A stretch of DNA of 64,000 bases from Vicia villosa (Eukaryota > Streptophyta > Magnoliopsida > Fabales > Fabaceae). The notes under the pieces are model-generated. The model saw only the letters and a program-made list of their open reading frames with translations, ran no database searches and was not told where the DNA came from. Positions 1 through 11,361 of this stretch are shown piece by piece. Both the position numbers and the translations under genes were made by a program. Each line of letters begins with the position of its first letter. Within the stretch, counting starts at the first letter, position 1. The stretch spans positions 81,910,469-81,974,468 of the forward strand of contig NC_081185.1 of assembly GCF_029867415.1 (NCBI RefSeq), read 5' to 3'.

Positions 1-2
1 AA

Positions 3-590
3 AACTACTTCACAATGCTCAAAGGACTTGTTTATCCTGTGTTAATAAAAGAATTATGGAAATTTGCCAAAATAAGTGATGACAGAAATACCATCTTCTC
101 TGAAATATTCAAACTCCTTATTTCTGTTACCCTTTAAACAATTGTCAAAGCCTTAGGCTGTGTCTCATCTGGAGTCACCATTGAAGATTTCCAATCTGAT
201 TTAAGATTGGTGAAATCCTTCAAAACCTTGTTTGGTAACTCTGTTCCTTATGAACCAAACAATCTTGAGCATCTCCTCCACTATCCTAAAATCTGGTTCA
301 AGTTCTCCCTAACAATCCTTCGTCCCAAGATGCCCGTAAGAGATGTCATGACCCATGATGACAAAGTGCTAGTATTTCTTCTAACGCACCACCAAAGGAT
401 CGATCTTCCGAAAACTATCTTCAATCATCTCAAGCACACCATCAAAATATCTAGAAACCAGTCACATTTCCACATTCCATATGGAAGAGCACTATCTGAA
501 CTAATCATGAACAATGTCATCTGGAGACTCGTTGGTCGGGAAGTACCTAAGCAGGCACTTAACTCAAAATGGTGTGACCAGGTGAACTAG
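3..590 (+). pseudogene. Sirevirus downstream-ORF (env-like) fragment, copy 1
   Basis: Frame 3 reads from the window edge and is broken by a TAA at 135-137. An open stretch then runs to 590. The start resembles the block LLGPIYPDLVKNFW of the intact protein at 14993-17416 (here LKGLVYPVLIKELW). The end, with HIPYGRALSELI, matches its IPFGRMISDILI block. It is therefore a decayed copy of the putative plant transposon domain (PF20167-like) found downstream of pol in Sirevirus elements. The true N-terminus lies left of the window or is lost. No function is expected. Family assignment rests on motif order only. Confidence 0.6.
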
Positions 591-1057
591 ATTGAAGAAC
601 TTGAGCACTAATCTCTCTTATGGAGAAATTCACTCAGAAGTTTTGATAATGTCACAGAGTGTGCACAAACTCCGAAACTATTTGAAGATCGCTAAAGTTG
701 ACTAAATCTGTAATGTCTGAGTCTAGAAAATGTTGCGGTAAATATTGTACTTTATATAATATATTTACTAATTAAATCTTACCTTCTGACTAGGATAAAA
801 ACGTAACTCCTAACCCATTCATGTTACCTAAACTAACACATGTCATTAATTACTCTCCCTAGGAACAATACAGAATAAATGAAAAATAATGATCTCGAAA
901 AATTAAAAGAATCAAAATCGCTTGAACTTATCCCCATGCACTAGTATGTAATGATTAACCCTACCCTCTAGGTTCATCTCCTTTATCACTCCACAAAATT
1001 CCACTGCTCTTACTCATCTTAAATATCTCTGCTCTTAACCCAGCAAAACCCAGCTCC
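591..1057 (+). other. spacer between the two downstream-ORF fragments
   Basis: No coding frame is seen. The last 100 bases are pyrimidine-rich, with a TTAAATA motif near 1019 just before the ATG at 1058. This resembles the leader in front of the intact copy at 14880-14992. It looks like an untranslated leader of copy 2 rather than eroded coding sequence. Confidence 0.4.
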
Positions 1058-1791
1058 ATGGCCGTCAGAGCTTTTCTTGGAGACGAAAGTATGCTTGTGA
1101 TCATTAATGAATCTAAAATGGATAACTCAAGTGATGAGTATGGCTTCCATAGATTCTTTGATTATCAAGGCTGGAAGAGATACAAGGAAATCCTTAACAA
1201 ACCCATCTACCCAAACCTCGTTAAGAACTTTTGGCTACATGCTTCTGTCAGAAGTGATGGACAAAGCATTATGTCTTACATATTCAACTCCAAAATTGTG
1301 ATTACAAAGGAGTCTATTGTGAATGCAATCCAGTGTCCGTCCAATCAAAATCTTATGCCCTTAGAATTCTTTGATCACCTTGCTAGAAAAGAATTCGTTA
1401 AGATTTCCAAACTTCCAGTCACCTTCAGACGATTCTACAATAACTCAATAAATCTAAAGCCCATATACAGAGCCTGGGTCCTGTTTGTCATGTCAAACAT
1501 ATGCCTCGAAGGTTCTGCCTAAATATTCTAACCACGCGAGAAAAATACCCAGCCCTCTGCTTTCGTCAAGGTCAGCTAAATCTGCCAGCCATCGTCTTCA
1601 CTCATCTGAAGGAAGCTGTAAAATATTCCATAAACTCTCAGAATACTTGCTACATTCCCTATGGGCGCTCCATCTCAGAACTAATTGAGAAAGCTGGAAC
1701 CCTCTCTAACCTTGCGCAAACAACACTAGCTAGGAGTAATATCATGTCTAGCTATGAATGTCATGATTTGTTTATTGCAGAATTTGCTTAA
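1058..1791 (+). pseudogene. Sirevirus downstream-ORF (env-like) fragment, copy 2
   Basis: The first open stretch is 1058-1522 and contains PIYPNLVKNFWLHASV, almost the same as PIYPDLVKNFWVHATV in the intact 807-residue protein at 14993-17416. It breaks near 1500-1522 and the homology goes on in another frame to 1791, with YIPYGRSISELIEKA. One frameshift thus separates the halves. The Pro/Ser-rich and coiled-coil parts of the intact homologue are absent. This is a second copy of the same domain as 3-590, in the same orientation, within one element. The ATG at 1058 was chosen because it follows a leader-like stretch. Confidence 0.65.
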
Positions 1792-2543
1792 TCACTTAAA
1801 TTAATGTAATGGTTGTTTGTTAAAAATGCATGACTTGCTTTCTCCTATAAAAAGTCTTCTATCTATTGATATGCATGACTTGTTTCTCTGCTTACTGAGT
1901 GTTTTTTTACTATTTACAACTATCTTAAAATATGACTAAATCATCTTAGAAACATTCTGGACATAATCTGACAAGTCTTAAAGAATTCATGAACCACAAT
2001 AAATAAGTCATAAACACACAGGAAAATCTGAGAACTTCTGAGAAGATGCATTGCTAAACCCAACAGTCTTCTGAAGAAATAAGCTGAATAAAGAAACACT
2101 CTGAAAAGTTAGGAGATCACACATCTCAGGGGGGGACTGTTAGAACTCAGAGGGAGTTTTAAATCAGAAATTAATTGGATTATCTAATTCAGGGGGAGAC
2201 TCTACAGAAAATAAATCATTCTAGCCTATCCCTAAATGTCTATACAATTCAGGGGGAGAAGATTAGTGCACCGTCTTCAAGCTTTTTGATTATGACAAAA
2301 AGGGGGAGAAGAGAAATACATGAGAAATATATTTTGATGAAAAACAAGAAATAAATGTACCTTTCAAATAAGTGTACCTTTAACAAAGGGAGAAAGAAGT
2401 AGATCTTAATATGATTTAAATTGAAGTTACTTGGTTGAACATGTAAAAGGGATGTAATATCTTCACTGGCTTATTACTATTATCATCTCACAAAATTGTT
2501 CCATCAAAATATATGGTTTTGTCATTATCAAAAAGGGGGAGAT
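1792..2543 (+). promoter_or_regulatory. Sirevirus 3' untranslated region with multiplied polypurine tracts
   Basis: Non-coding region ahead of the 3' LTR. G-rich tracts recur at about 2128, 2190, 2250, 2300 and 2531. The last one, AAAAAGGGGGAGAT, directly abuts the LTR start TGTTAGAAC at 2544 and is the working polypurine tract. The 2128 copy is itself followed by TGTTAGAAC, a decoy of the junction. Multiplied polypurine motifs are a known feature of Sirevirus genomes. Confidence 0.7.
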
Positions 2544-5117
2544 TGTTAGAACAAAATTGAGAATCTCTGTTCAGAATCTACTTTTGATGATAACAAACGC
2601 ATATTTTGTGAGTAACAATTTTATTACTAATGATTTCATTGAGTGTGCAGATACAGTGTCAAAGTCCTTTACAACATACACATCAACTCAATTAGAAAGT
2701 ACATTAGAAGCTTCAAAGGAAATGAACAAGAAAAATCAGCTATAAGAAGTCTTGCAACATTAGAAGATCACACACATAGAAGATCAGAAGTTCTGAAGCT
2801 ACAACGTAGAAACGCAACAATTAAAGACAGGAGATCAGAGGCAAAACAAGCAATAATATAAAACAAGACCACTCAGAAGAACAAGCAATATCAACGCTCA
2901 CATACAACAAGTGCAGAATCAGAAAGTACATCAGACAAGCTTCAAGGAATTACAAAGAATTATCATATACATGAATTCTCGGTACAACAAGAATAGAAGA
3001 TCAGAAGTTCTGATAAAATAATGTAGTGACATACAAAACGCAAACAACAAAAAAGTCACTTGTGAACTAATGAAGAATCTACAGCTCAGCATACAAATTG
3101 AATAAAAATACAAAGCGTAGAATCAAATGGGAAGCCGTTAGAAACATCATCATAAGAAAAACGATTACAATATTTAAAAGGAGCAACTCCCAAGGTTGAT
3201 TGAAGAAGCAAGCCACATGCAGTGCATTGGAAAGACAAGCTTAACCAAAGAAACACGCCATCAACTGTAATCATCATGTTGAAGATAAGGTTCTGCCAAG
3301 AGCAACACTTGTCATTCATGAGCCAATCGAGACGAAGGCATTTAAAGCAATACTCAAACAATTGCAATGACTAGATTCCAACGGTAACACACCAAGCTAT
3401 ATATATATATATATATAGATCAAACTTCAAACTTGAAAGTGTGTCAAATGGTACACCAAAAGTGCATTAAGTGAGTATCCAAAGTGTGTATCCATGGTGC
3501 GATTACAGAGTGCAGCAAAAGAGAAATCCTGAGAGAAAATCTGTAGAGAGAGAAGCTGAGCATGAAGGCATAAAAGAAGAAATGTAAAACCATGCTTCAG
3601 AAGTTCCACAAGAGGCAACACATACTCAATATGTGATAATCCACTATGTTTTTATACACAAACCACATTCCTAAAACAAGTAAAGAAGAAATCTCTGCTA
3701 TTAAGCAGTATCCTCCATTGGAGTAAGAAGAAATCCACTAATACTTGATCAGGTCTTAAATTGTTCATATTGCATGACTAAGGAAACTGAATACACTGAG
3801 TTGTTGTTCGAAGAGTGTTTCATGTTTACTGATGTTAATCAATATGTTATCAGTTGTAACAAGCTTCATGATCAGTATTCAAGAAGAAGACAAGCATTGG
3901 AAGAAGAAATTCAATATAGAGACGTTGCTCTAAATCTTCTTGAAGAGGAAATGAAGATGGTCTTACAAGAAGGAATTAATTTCAAGAGCTGAAGCTCTAA
4001 TCTCCTTACTCAAACAAGAAAAGACCAAACTGAAAGAAGCAATCAATACAAGAGTTGCTGCTCTTAATCAGCTTTCAGAAGAAGATGAAGATCAGGACAA
4101 GAAGCAACCTTATAAGAGTTGCTGCTCTTTATCAGCTTTCAGAAGAAGAATATCTCATCCAGAAGTTGAAGAAAATAAGACTGCAAGATATCTGATTATT
4201 GTATTTAAATGTAAAACACATAAAGTTGTTGCTCGTAGTGTGTTATATCTTAGAAACTTTTGATAGATTGTTTAGGCTCAAGAATTGACTTATAGTCAGT
4301 GAGTCTAAACATATGTATTGAGAATAGGAGACCATCTTCTTGAATAAGAATCACATCTGTAAATCTGCAGAAGATGCCTTAAGCGACCAAGTGAAGGTCA
4401 GATGCTTGAGAAGACAATGGCTGAGGTCATTGTGGAATTCTCTTGGAGACCAAGTGAAGGTCAGGAGTCCAGGAGTCAATGGATGTTATATCTCATGGAG
4501 ATCACTGAACAGTCCATTGTAGTTAGTCACAAGCAGTTGGCTTGTGCAGGGAGTTAGTCACAACGCGTTGTTGTGCAGGTTAATAGATTGATGAACGTTA
4601 TATCCAAAACGGATCACTGAACGGTTCAGTCATCTAGGGGTTAGTCACTCGCGGGTAGCCTGTGCAGGGTTAGTCACAGTAGTTGGCTGTGCGGGTTGTT
4701 AGTCACAATGGAGGATCGTGCAGTTGTAATCATGATTTGGTTATAGTGGATTAAGACCTCTGTTGAGAGGCAAATCACCTGAGGAGGGTGGACTAGAGGT
4801 AGCCTTATTCAGAAGGTGAGCCACAATAAAAATAAACGTGTTCTTTACTTTCTGTACAATTCATTTAACTCTATTCAAGTCGTGTAAACATATTCAGAAC
4901 TGTACTGAGCTAGTCAGAAGTTCTGATTATACATGAGAAGTTTAAATGAACATCTCATTGGTTATGCAACTCCATTCCAAGCATGCTTCCGCAACACAAA
5001 AGCATATCCAGATGATGAGTTACAAAGAAGAAAGAAAAGAATTTAAAAGAAAGGGAATTTTAATCTGATAAATAACACGATTCAATTCTCCCCTTTCTTG
5101 TGTTTTCTCCACCTTCA
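2544..5117 (+). mobile_element. 3' LTR of an old Sirevirus-type Ty1/copia element (2574 bp)
   Basis: Starts TGTTAGAAC right after a polypurine tract, with a TTTTGATGATAACAA block 36 bases on, as in the 1206 bp LTRs at 10070 and 18693. It ends with CCCCTTTCTTGTGTTTTC followed by CCACCTTCA. This parallels the C-rich tract and CCTTCA end of the younger LTRs. It contains a TATA region near 3398 and short internal repeats around 4030-4150 (a block with AGAGTTGCTGCTCTT occurs twice). It is about twice as long as the other family LTRs, so it belongs to another subfamily or has internal insertions. The 5' LTR is outside the window, so no target duplication can be tested. Confidence 0.75.
3377..3405 (+). 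promoter_or_regulatory. LTR promoter: AACGG motif plus TATA box
   Basis: TCCAACGGTAA at 3377-3387 is followed 18 bases later (from AACGG) by a TATATATA run starting at 3398. The first motif matches 10 of 11 positions of the mitosis-specific activator consensus YCYAACGGYYA. The same arrangement recurs in the other Sirevirus LTRs of this window. Confidence 0.5.
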
Positions 5118-6730
5118 AAGAACACACCCATGGACAAAAGCATCGTCACCAACAGAGATAACCTCGAGTTGGGCTTCTTTCAAAGAGGCCTCAAGCTCCT
5201 CATTCCTCTTTCAGAGCTTCTTGATCTCCTTCGTGGCCCCTTTCAATATCTCAACCTCCTGGTTAAGGTTGGCAAGAAGGGTCTTCAAACTCTTCCTCTC
5301 CTTTTAAATCCGGGTCAGTTGGTTATTGACCTCATCAAACTTCTCAGTTTATGCCTTGAGATTATTCTTTAAATTATTCACATCCTCGGACAATCGATGC
5401 TCAACGTCGCTTCCCATTTCAAACGACGATCGGGCCAGCACGACACACCTTATCAAATATGTGCCAAGGTGAGTAGTTAAATGTTGGGAGATGATACTCC
5501 TGGCCTTAGAGACCCCCTGTCCAGACTTAAGTGGCCATAAAGGAATTTGAAGCCATCGAAATCTTTGCCCCAGAAGTTGGGAGGAGGAGAAGGTTAGCTC
5601 TGTTGATTCCCTTGCTCAAGATCCCGCATCAAGGCCGCAAGGATGTGGTCGGCACTTTTCGCAGGATCCATTGTCACTGTCTTTTGCTTCTTGGGGGAAG
5701 GAAAGGATGAATTTGGAACAATATCTCCGGTCTGCTGGACCGGTTGAACCTCCACAACGTTGTCCTGCTTCTTCTTCCGGGTTGTCTTGATAAGGAGGCC
5801 ATGGGAATTAGATGTCAAGGTAACCTGGCTCGCGGCGTGTCTAGCTTTGGCATCCTTCATCAACTTCTTCTGCTCTTTCATACTTGTCTTTGTCATGCTT
5901 TCTGCAAAAAGGAATGATAGAATTAAAAAAATGAGGATGTAACACATATGACGGGAAAACACTATTAAACATTACCTAGATAAACCAAAAGTTTATCTTG
6001 ATCATCAGACACCTCCATGATATCCTTAGTTTTCATCCTAGAAAAACAATCCAGGAAGGTAAGCGCTTGGAGCTCGTCGGCTCACAGTTTGTCATAGTCA
6101 AAACTGAATACTGGGACATGATTACTCGATAAGTAGTAAGGGAAACGCCGACCACCGTCTTGTCCGTATAGGACATTCGGGCACCTGCTACCACCCTTCA
6201 CCCAGACGAACCGATCTTAGAAACGTTTATAATTAGAAGTATACACCAAGAGGAAATTCCTACCTGAAAGCCCATTGAGAGACACCCAGCTACCCTTACC
6301 GACCCCTTTGAACTCAAAAAAAGAAAAAAATGCCCAAAGTAGGATCAATATCCAAAGCTTCACAAACAAATTCAAAGGCACGAATAAATCCCCATCCATT
6401 GGGATGTGTTTGATTTGGGGCTACATTCAGGGTTTTTAGAAGATCAAACACGAAATTAGAGAAGGAAAATCGAACTTTGAAGTCTTCCAAGGACCCAAAG
6501 TAGAAGTAGAAGAAATCACCTCCGACACCTTAAGAGGGAAACGAACCTACTGTTTCACCCTCCTCACACACCTTCAAAATGACATCTTCCTTACTATCCG
6601 TGAAGGAAATGCAGTATCTCTCCCATAATCTCTCTATTTCATCAGGGATCACCGATATTTTCTTATAACGCATGACCTCGGTACTTATCAGGGATCCCCT
6701 AATGTTCACTAGCGTTTCTTCAAACCTGAT
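5118..6730 (-). pseudogene. putative gypsy-type transposon (PF04195-like) protein, broken
   Basis: Read on the minus strand, the N-terminal side (about 6700 to 6150) contains IPDEIERLWERY and a block with KGVGKGSWVSLNGLSGRNF followed by YTSNYKRF. This resembles the putative gypsy type transposon domain of plant retroelement proteins. It is followed by a charged linker (5594-5962) with a lysine-rich patch. The C-terminal part (5118-5500) is coiled-coil-like, with LNQEVEILKGATKEIKKL and ASLKEAQLEV. Several stops and frame changes interrupt it. The fragment ends exactly at the LTR boundary at 5117, so the Sirevirus probably inserted into it. Function is unknown even for intact relatives. Confidence 0.55.
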
Positions 6731-7640
6731 GATTTATATCTTGGTTCTGAATCGCTAAAAAACTCACAGAGATTCCTACACGCATCTAAGGAGATCAAAA
6801 GAAATGGATCTACTCTCGTTCTCCCTACACGGAGTCCATGTATGGACCTCAAGAAAAATCCACCCCCCATGAAAATGAATGGGGAAGCGGAAATGTGTAC
6901 TAGGATAACGTTATTTTCAAAAAGAACAAATATTTTACAAAGAGAATAAGTAAAGGATGATAAGAAGTTTACATGGAGAATGAGCACTGTAGGAAGAGGA
7001 AAGTTTGCTTTTGGAAAAGATTTCCACTAAGGAGAAACCAAGCCAATAGATGAAGAAGGAGCGAAAAGTTTGAAAGGTTTGGAGTCTCCAAACTTTAAGG
7101 GATTAATAAAGGTACGGGACTGATGCACGTTTCCTATTAAAAAATCATCATTATTGAACACGTGTTGAAAAGACAAGCCCATCAATGATCTTGAAATCCC
7201 ACGGACACACGCCAACTCAACTTCGACTGTTGAGTGAACAGGATTCTCCAGTTTGCCACGGCGGCCCAAAATCCAACCTTTGACGGACCAAACTATTCAT
7301 TCCTACGGATCTCTAGATTAAGGGGCTTGTAAATATTTGGGATATTTGGACCGGCCCAGCAAGTCGACACATGAAGTAAGGAACGGAGGCATAACGACCG
7401 CTAAGGGAATCATTAGCCCAACTCGGATATGAACGGACATAGACGGATCCTGCAAGTCGGTGCATAAGACGTTACGAGTAAACCCTTAATATTCCACCCA
7501 GTCCGGACGTAACTGTCGAGCGCAGACCAGAAGGCCCCGTCGTTATGGGGGTTACGGTTCTTTAAACCAAAATGGCGGGAGTTACAACAGTTCGCTCATT
7601 ATGGGGGGAATCCAAGGTCCCTCCAACAATGAGCGAAATT
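6731..7640 (-). other. upstream region of the minus-strand transposon relic
   Basis: No convincing reading frame. It is richer in G and C than its surroundings (about 7200-7630), with repeated phrases such as TCCAACAATG near 7625 and 7647. It probably holds the leader and promoter of the decayed gene at 5118-6730, or part of the LTR of that element. Confidence 0.3.
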
Positions 7641-9206
7641 ATGGCTCCAACAATGTAGCATGGAAATTTGTGAGACTAAATCCATTAATTGACTAAGCTC
7701 ATATTTTAAACAGAGTCGCCACCGCGCTTTATTGTTTCCAAAAGAAATGGGATAAAGGGCGAAATAAAACCCACAGAAGTTTTTAAAATCAAAACTAATA
7801 AAATTATCAGAGATTCTGGTACGGAGGGTTTGTTATGCAAGGGGAATGTTTTAAGCACCCCTCCCATCTACGGTACTCCGTAGGTACCTTTTTAATGTTT
7901 ATTATTGTTATAAAATGCCTTTGTGTTTTTTGTTTAAATAGAGTGGGAGGATGAGAAAAGAAGATTTTAAAAGTGAGCTCGATAAGACATCGCATCTTAG
8001 GCCTACATACCCCTTAAGTGCAATAGGAAAGTTAGAGCTTTTGTAGTTCCTCTTAAAAGGAAAAATAAAAGAGCCAAGTTGCAAACCTAATGGTAGTGAC
8101 TAAAATCTTTTTGGGTGTTGAGCTTTAAAAATACTCAACGGGTTTTTAAAATCTTGAGCTTTAAAATACTTAACAAGTTTTAATAAAAGGAGCCAAGCTT
8201 TAACAATACAAGGCTAGGGTTTAATAAAAGAAGTTGGTTGAGCTTTAACAATACAAAACGAAGGGTTGATTAAAAAATGTTGAGTTTTAACAATACAAAA
8301 CCATTTTCAAAACAAGTGGGGTGCAAATATTTAATAATACTAAGCACAAAGTAAAAGAGTTTGGAAAAGAGAATGAGTACCTTGACAGTTTTAGTCAATA
8401 CCATTCTCATTCCTTTGGAGTATTAGGCAACAACTTAAGCAATAAAATCATGAATACCTCAAGTGATGTGTGTGATAACGTGTGTATCATAAAGGCAAAC
8501 AAGTGAGTATAACAAAGATATCAATGTATAAGACTCAAATGTAAATGGTTTAAGGACAAGAGAAAGTTTATACCTTTGAATCAATTCATGTATGAATGAA
8601 TATGATGAATGATGGATGGATATCTCATGCATGTGGTTAATAAACAAAGTATATATACAATGATAATACTATAAACAAGGTATAAATATACAAAAAGTCA
8701 ACATGTATATACACACAAGTGAGAAAGGATCAAAACTACAAGTTATATTGATATGGTTGAAGCTAAAGATCAAAGATGTTTCAATTTAGGGTTTTGAAAT
8801 TAGGGTTTCGAAACTCCTGAATCTAATTGATTTTAAGTTTGATTAAAAGGCCAAATCTTAAAGGAGGATTGCTCTAAGGGAACATGGCATCATTAAAGTT
8901 GATTTTAACCTAGCACTAATTAACTAACACAAAATATTAACAAGTTACTTGGTGGAAAAAGTCAAAAGAAATTATTTAAAAAGGTTTTTAAAACACATAA
9001 AAGACTTGTTTTTGATTTAATTTTAAAATGATCAAATAATAAATATTTTTTAGATTTTTAAAATATATTCATAAAATAGAAAGGATAAATAAGAAGTGTG
9101 CAAAAAATCACTTAAAAATAAGTTGATTTGCTATCTTAATCAATTAACTAAATTTGCAAAAGAAATAAAGGAAATTAGTAGTAAAAAAGAAGGGATTGTT
9201 GTCAAT

Positions 9207-9261
9207 GGGGTTTGAACCCACGCCCCCACCTTTACAAGCTAAAACCTTAGCCATTTAGCCA
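9207..9261 (-). repeat. tRNA-like sequence 1 (box A / box B arrangement)
   Basis: On the minus strand TGGCTAAATGGCTAAGG (box A-like) lies about 30 bases before GGTTCAAACCCC (box B-like). Spacing and order match a polymerase III internal promoter of a tRNA or tRNA-derived SINE head. There is no complete cloverleaf, so it is not called a tRNA gene. Confidence 0.45.
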
Positions 9262-9363
9262 AGTGCTTATGTGTGATCATAAGGCGTCTCCAGCAAATAA
9301 TATATGAAGATAAGTTCTAAGTGCTTAAAAAATCAAAATAATCCACAAAGTTGTAAAAGGGGT

Positions 9364-9425
9364 GGATCAAACTCACGCCCTTGTATAGTAAAGCCTTATA
9401 ACATGCACGCTTGCCAACTGAGCCA
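9364..9425 (-). repeat. tRNA-like sequence 2 (box A / box B arrangement)
   Basis: On the minus strand TTGGCTCAGTTGGCAAG (box A-like) precedes GAGTTTGATCC (degenerate box B) by about 40 bases. It lies about 100 bases from the other tRNA-like stretch, in the same orientation. Acceptor-stem pairing was not found, so it is a relic or SINE-like head rather than a tRNA gene. Confidence 0.45.
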
Positions 9426-10069
9426 ATTCATTTAGTCATTAACTAAACACAAACCAATAAAAATAAAATAAAACAATTTCTAAAAATTTGAAAACCAAGT
9501 TCATCTTCAACCTCACGACACTATGATTTTCTGGAAATTCATCAACACCAAAACTCCACCATTTTCAAAAGCGTAAAAGGCAAACATGTTCAGAATTTAA
9601 TCACGAACTCAACCATGTGTCACACATTCATTTATATTAACTGTAACTCTTGAATTTATCAAAAAACGTGAAGAACCCTATAATTTAAAATTCAAATTAA
9701 ATGGCTAACATGAACAATCAATCTCTAATACCTTAGGGCTTTCATTCAGCACATCAAAACAAACAACCTGGTATCAAGAAATACAACAATTGGTGCGTAA
9801 ACCATAGAGTTTAAATTTGAGTTTTATACCTCTGAAAATGGAGATCAAAACCTGGATTAATGGAGGTCTAGAAGTGTTGTAGTGATCTTGTTAGCTTCAC
9901 TGAACTCCCGGGAAGCTATTGTAATGCTTGGTTTGGACTGGAAGTACCTAGATTCTTCTGTGGACCTCGACTTGCAATGATGAACAAGTGGGATATGAAG
10001 GTTTTGATTCAAGTGTTTTAGTTGGATTCTAATACATACAGAAGTGTCTATATGCTACATAGAAGGTGT

Positions 10070-11275
10070 TGTTAGAACAAGATTTGTTCTGATCAATTAT
10101 CTTAGTTTTGATGATAACAATAATATGAATTTTGCTTAAGATAATATGGTACTCTAATCCAATGCAATTTCCTTTTCAGGAAATATATAAAGAGTATGCA
10201 TAATTCAGCGCTCAGAAGCTTTGTCTCAAAGGGTTCAGCATGCAACATCAGAACATGGTCTGGCAAGACATCAGAAGATGGTCGAAGCAGAATCAGAACA
10301 TGGGTCTATGGAAGCATCAGAAGAACATGAGATCAGAAGCACTGAAGTTCTGATGGTATCACGCTCAGAAGCACATCAAGGTCAGAAGATCAGAAGATGC
10401 TTTGCACCAAGCTGTTTGACTCTGATGATATTCAAACGTTGTATTCACAAACATCAGATCAGAAGGAAGTACATGTGGCAGGCTACGCTGACTGACAAAA
10501 GGAACGTTAGAAGCTATTAAAGGCAACGTCAGTAGACACAGCGTGAACAAGGCTCGAGGTAGTTGACAAAAGCGTATAACATTAAATGCGATGCTGTACG
10601 GAACACGCAAAGCATTAAATGCACTCAACGGTCATCTTCTCCAACGCCTATAAATATGAAGTTCTGATGAGAAGCAAGGTTAACGATTCTGAACAAAACA
10701 ACTCATATTAACTTGCTGAAACTCTGTTCTATTCAAAGCTCAGAATCTTCATCTTCATCAAAGCTCACTACATTGCTGTTGTAATATATTAGTGAGAATA
10801 AGCTTAAACGATAAGAGAAATATCACAGTTTGTGATTATAGCTTTTAAGAAGCAATTGTAATACTCTTAGATTTGATTACATTAAGTTGTAAGGAACTAG
10901 AGTGATCGTGTGGATCAGAATACTCTAGGAAGTCTTAGAGTTTATCTAAGCAGGTTGTAACTAGAGTGATCGTGTGGATCAGAATACTCTAGAAAGTCTT
11001 AGAGGGTATCTAAGCAGTTGTTCCTGGAGTGATCAGTGTGTGATCAGAAGACTCTGGAAGACTTAGTTGCTGACTAAGTGGAAAACCATTGTAATCCGTG
11101 CGATTAGTGGATTAAATCCTCAGTTGAGGTAAATCATCTCTGCGGGGGTGGACTGGAGTAGTTTAGTTAACAACGAACCAGGATAAAAATAACTGTGCAA
11201 TTTATTTTTATCGGTCAAGTTTTTAAAGCTACACTTATTCAAACCCCCCCTTTCTAAGTGTTTTTCTATCCTTCA
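10070..11275 (+). repeat. 5' LTR of the young Sirevirus
   Basis: It begins TGTTAGAACAAG and ends TATCCTTCA, and is the same length (1206 bp) as the 3' LTR at 18693-19898. The four differences lie near 10191, 10375, 10739 and 10950. A direct repeat of a roughly 70-base unit around GAGTGATCGTGTGGATCAG occurs at about 10900 and 10960, with a weaker third copy near 11028. Confidence 0.93.
10624..10656 (+). promoter_or_regulatory. 5' LTR promoter: AACGG motif and TATA box
   Basis: CTCAACGGTCA at 10624-10634 matches 10 of 11 positions of the MSA consensus. TATAAATA lies at 10649-10656, 22 bases from AACGG. Being in the 5' LTR, this would drive the genomic RNA of the element. Confidence 0.6.
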
Positions 11276-11277
11276 AT

Positions 11278-11289
11278 TGGCATCAGAGC
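11278..11289 (+). promoter_or_regulatory. primer binding site (initiator tRNA-Met type)
   Basis: TGGCATCAGAGC begins two bases after the 5' LTR end. It differs at one base from TGGTATCAGAGC, which is complementary to the 3' end of plant initiator tRNA-Met and is the usual copia primer site. The intact site is seen in the element at 54320. Confidence 0.8.
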
Positions 11290-11361
11290 GTCGGTTCTAA
11301 GGTGCAAGCACTTAACCGTGTTTAAAAAAGATTCAGGAAGAGAAAAACGCTTCAGTAAAAG

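Larger units (their letters stand above)
7641..10069 (-). mobile_element. Ogre/Tat-like Ty3/gypsy LTR or leader, right-hand half (minus orientation)
   Basis: The block 7709-7724 (minus TGGCGACTCTGTT) together with TTATGCAAGGGGAATG and AGCACCCC near 7830-7860 and the CGGTACTCCGTAGG palindrome near 7870 form a signature common in Ogre/Tat-lineage elements of legumes. The segment is AT-rich, has no coding frame, and holds two tRNA-like stretches. It is cut at 10069 by the young Sirevirus and continues at 19899, since the five bases GGTGT are duplicated there. Exact LTR ends were not found, and assignment to Ogre is by recognition of short blocks only. Confidence 0.5.

Noticed and set aside
3774..3992. 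72-codon Glu-rich frame
   Set aside because: Inside an LTR, with no homology recognised and no conservation evidence.
9180..9450. Possible true tRNA genes
   Set aside because: Box A and box B present but no closing acceptor or anticodon stems visible by eye.
10221..10520. 99-codon frame, nearly identical at 18844-19143 and partly at 63348-63632
   Set aside because: Lies in the U3 part of Sirevirus LTRs upstream of the TATA box; repeated only because the LTR is repeated, with no known domain.
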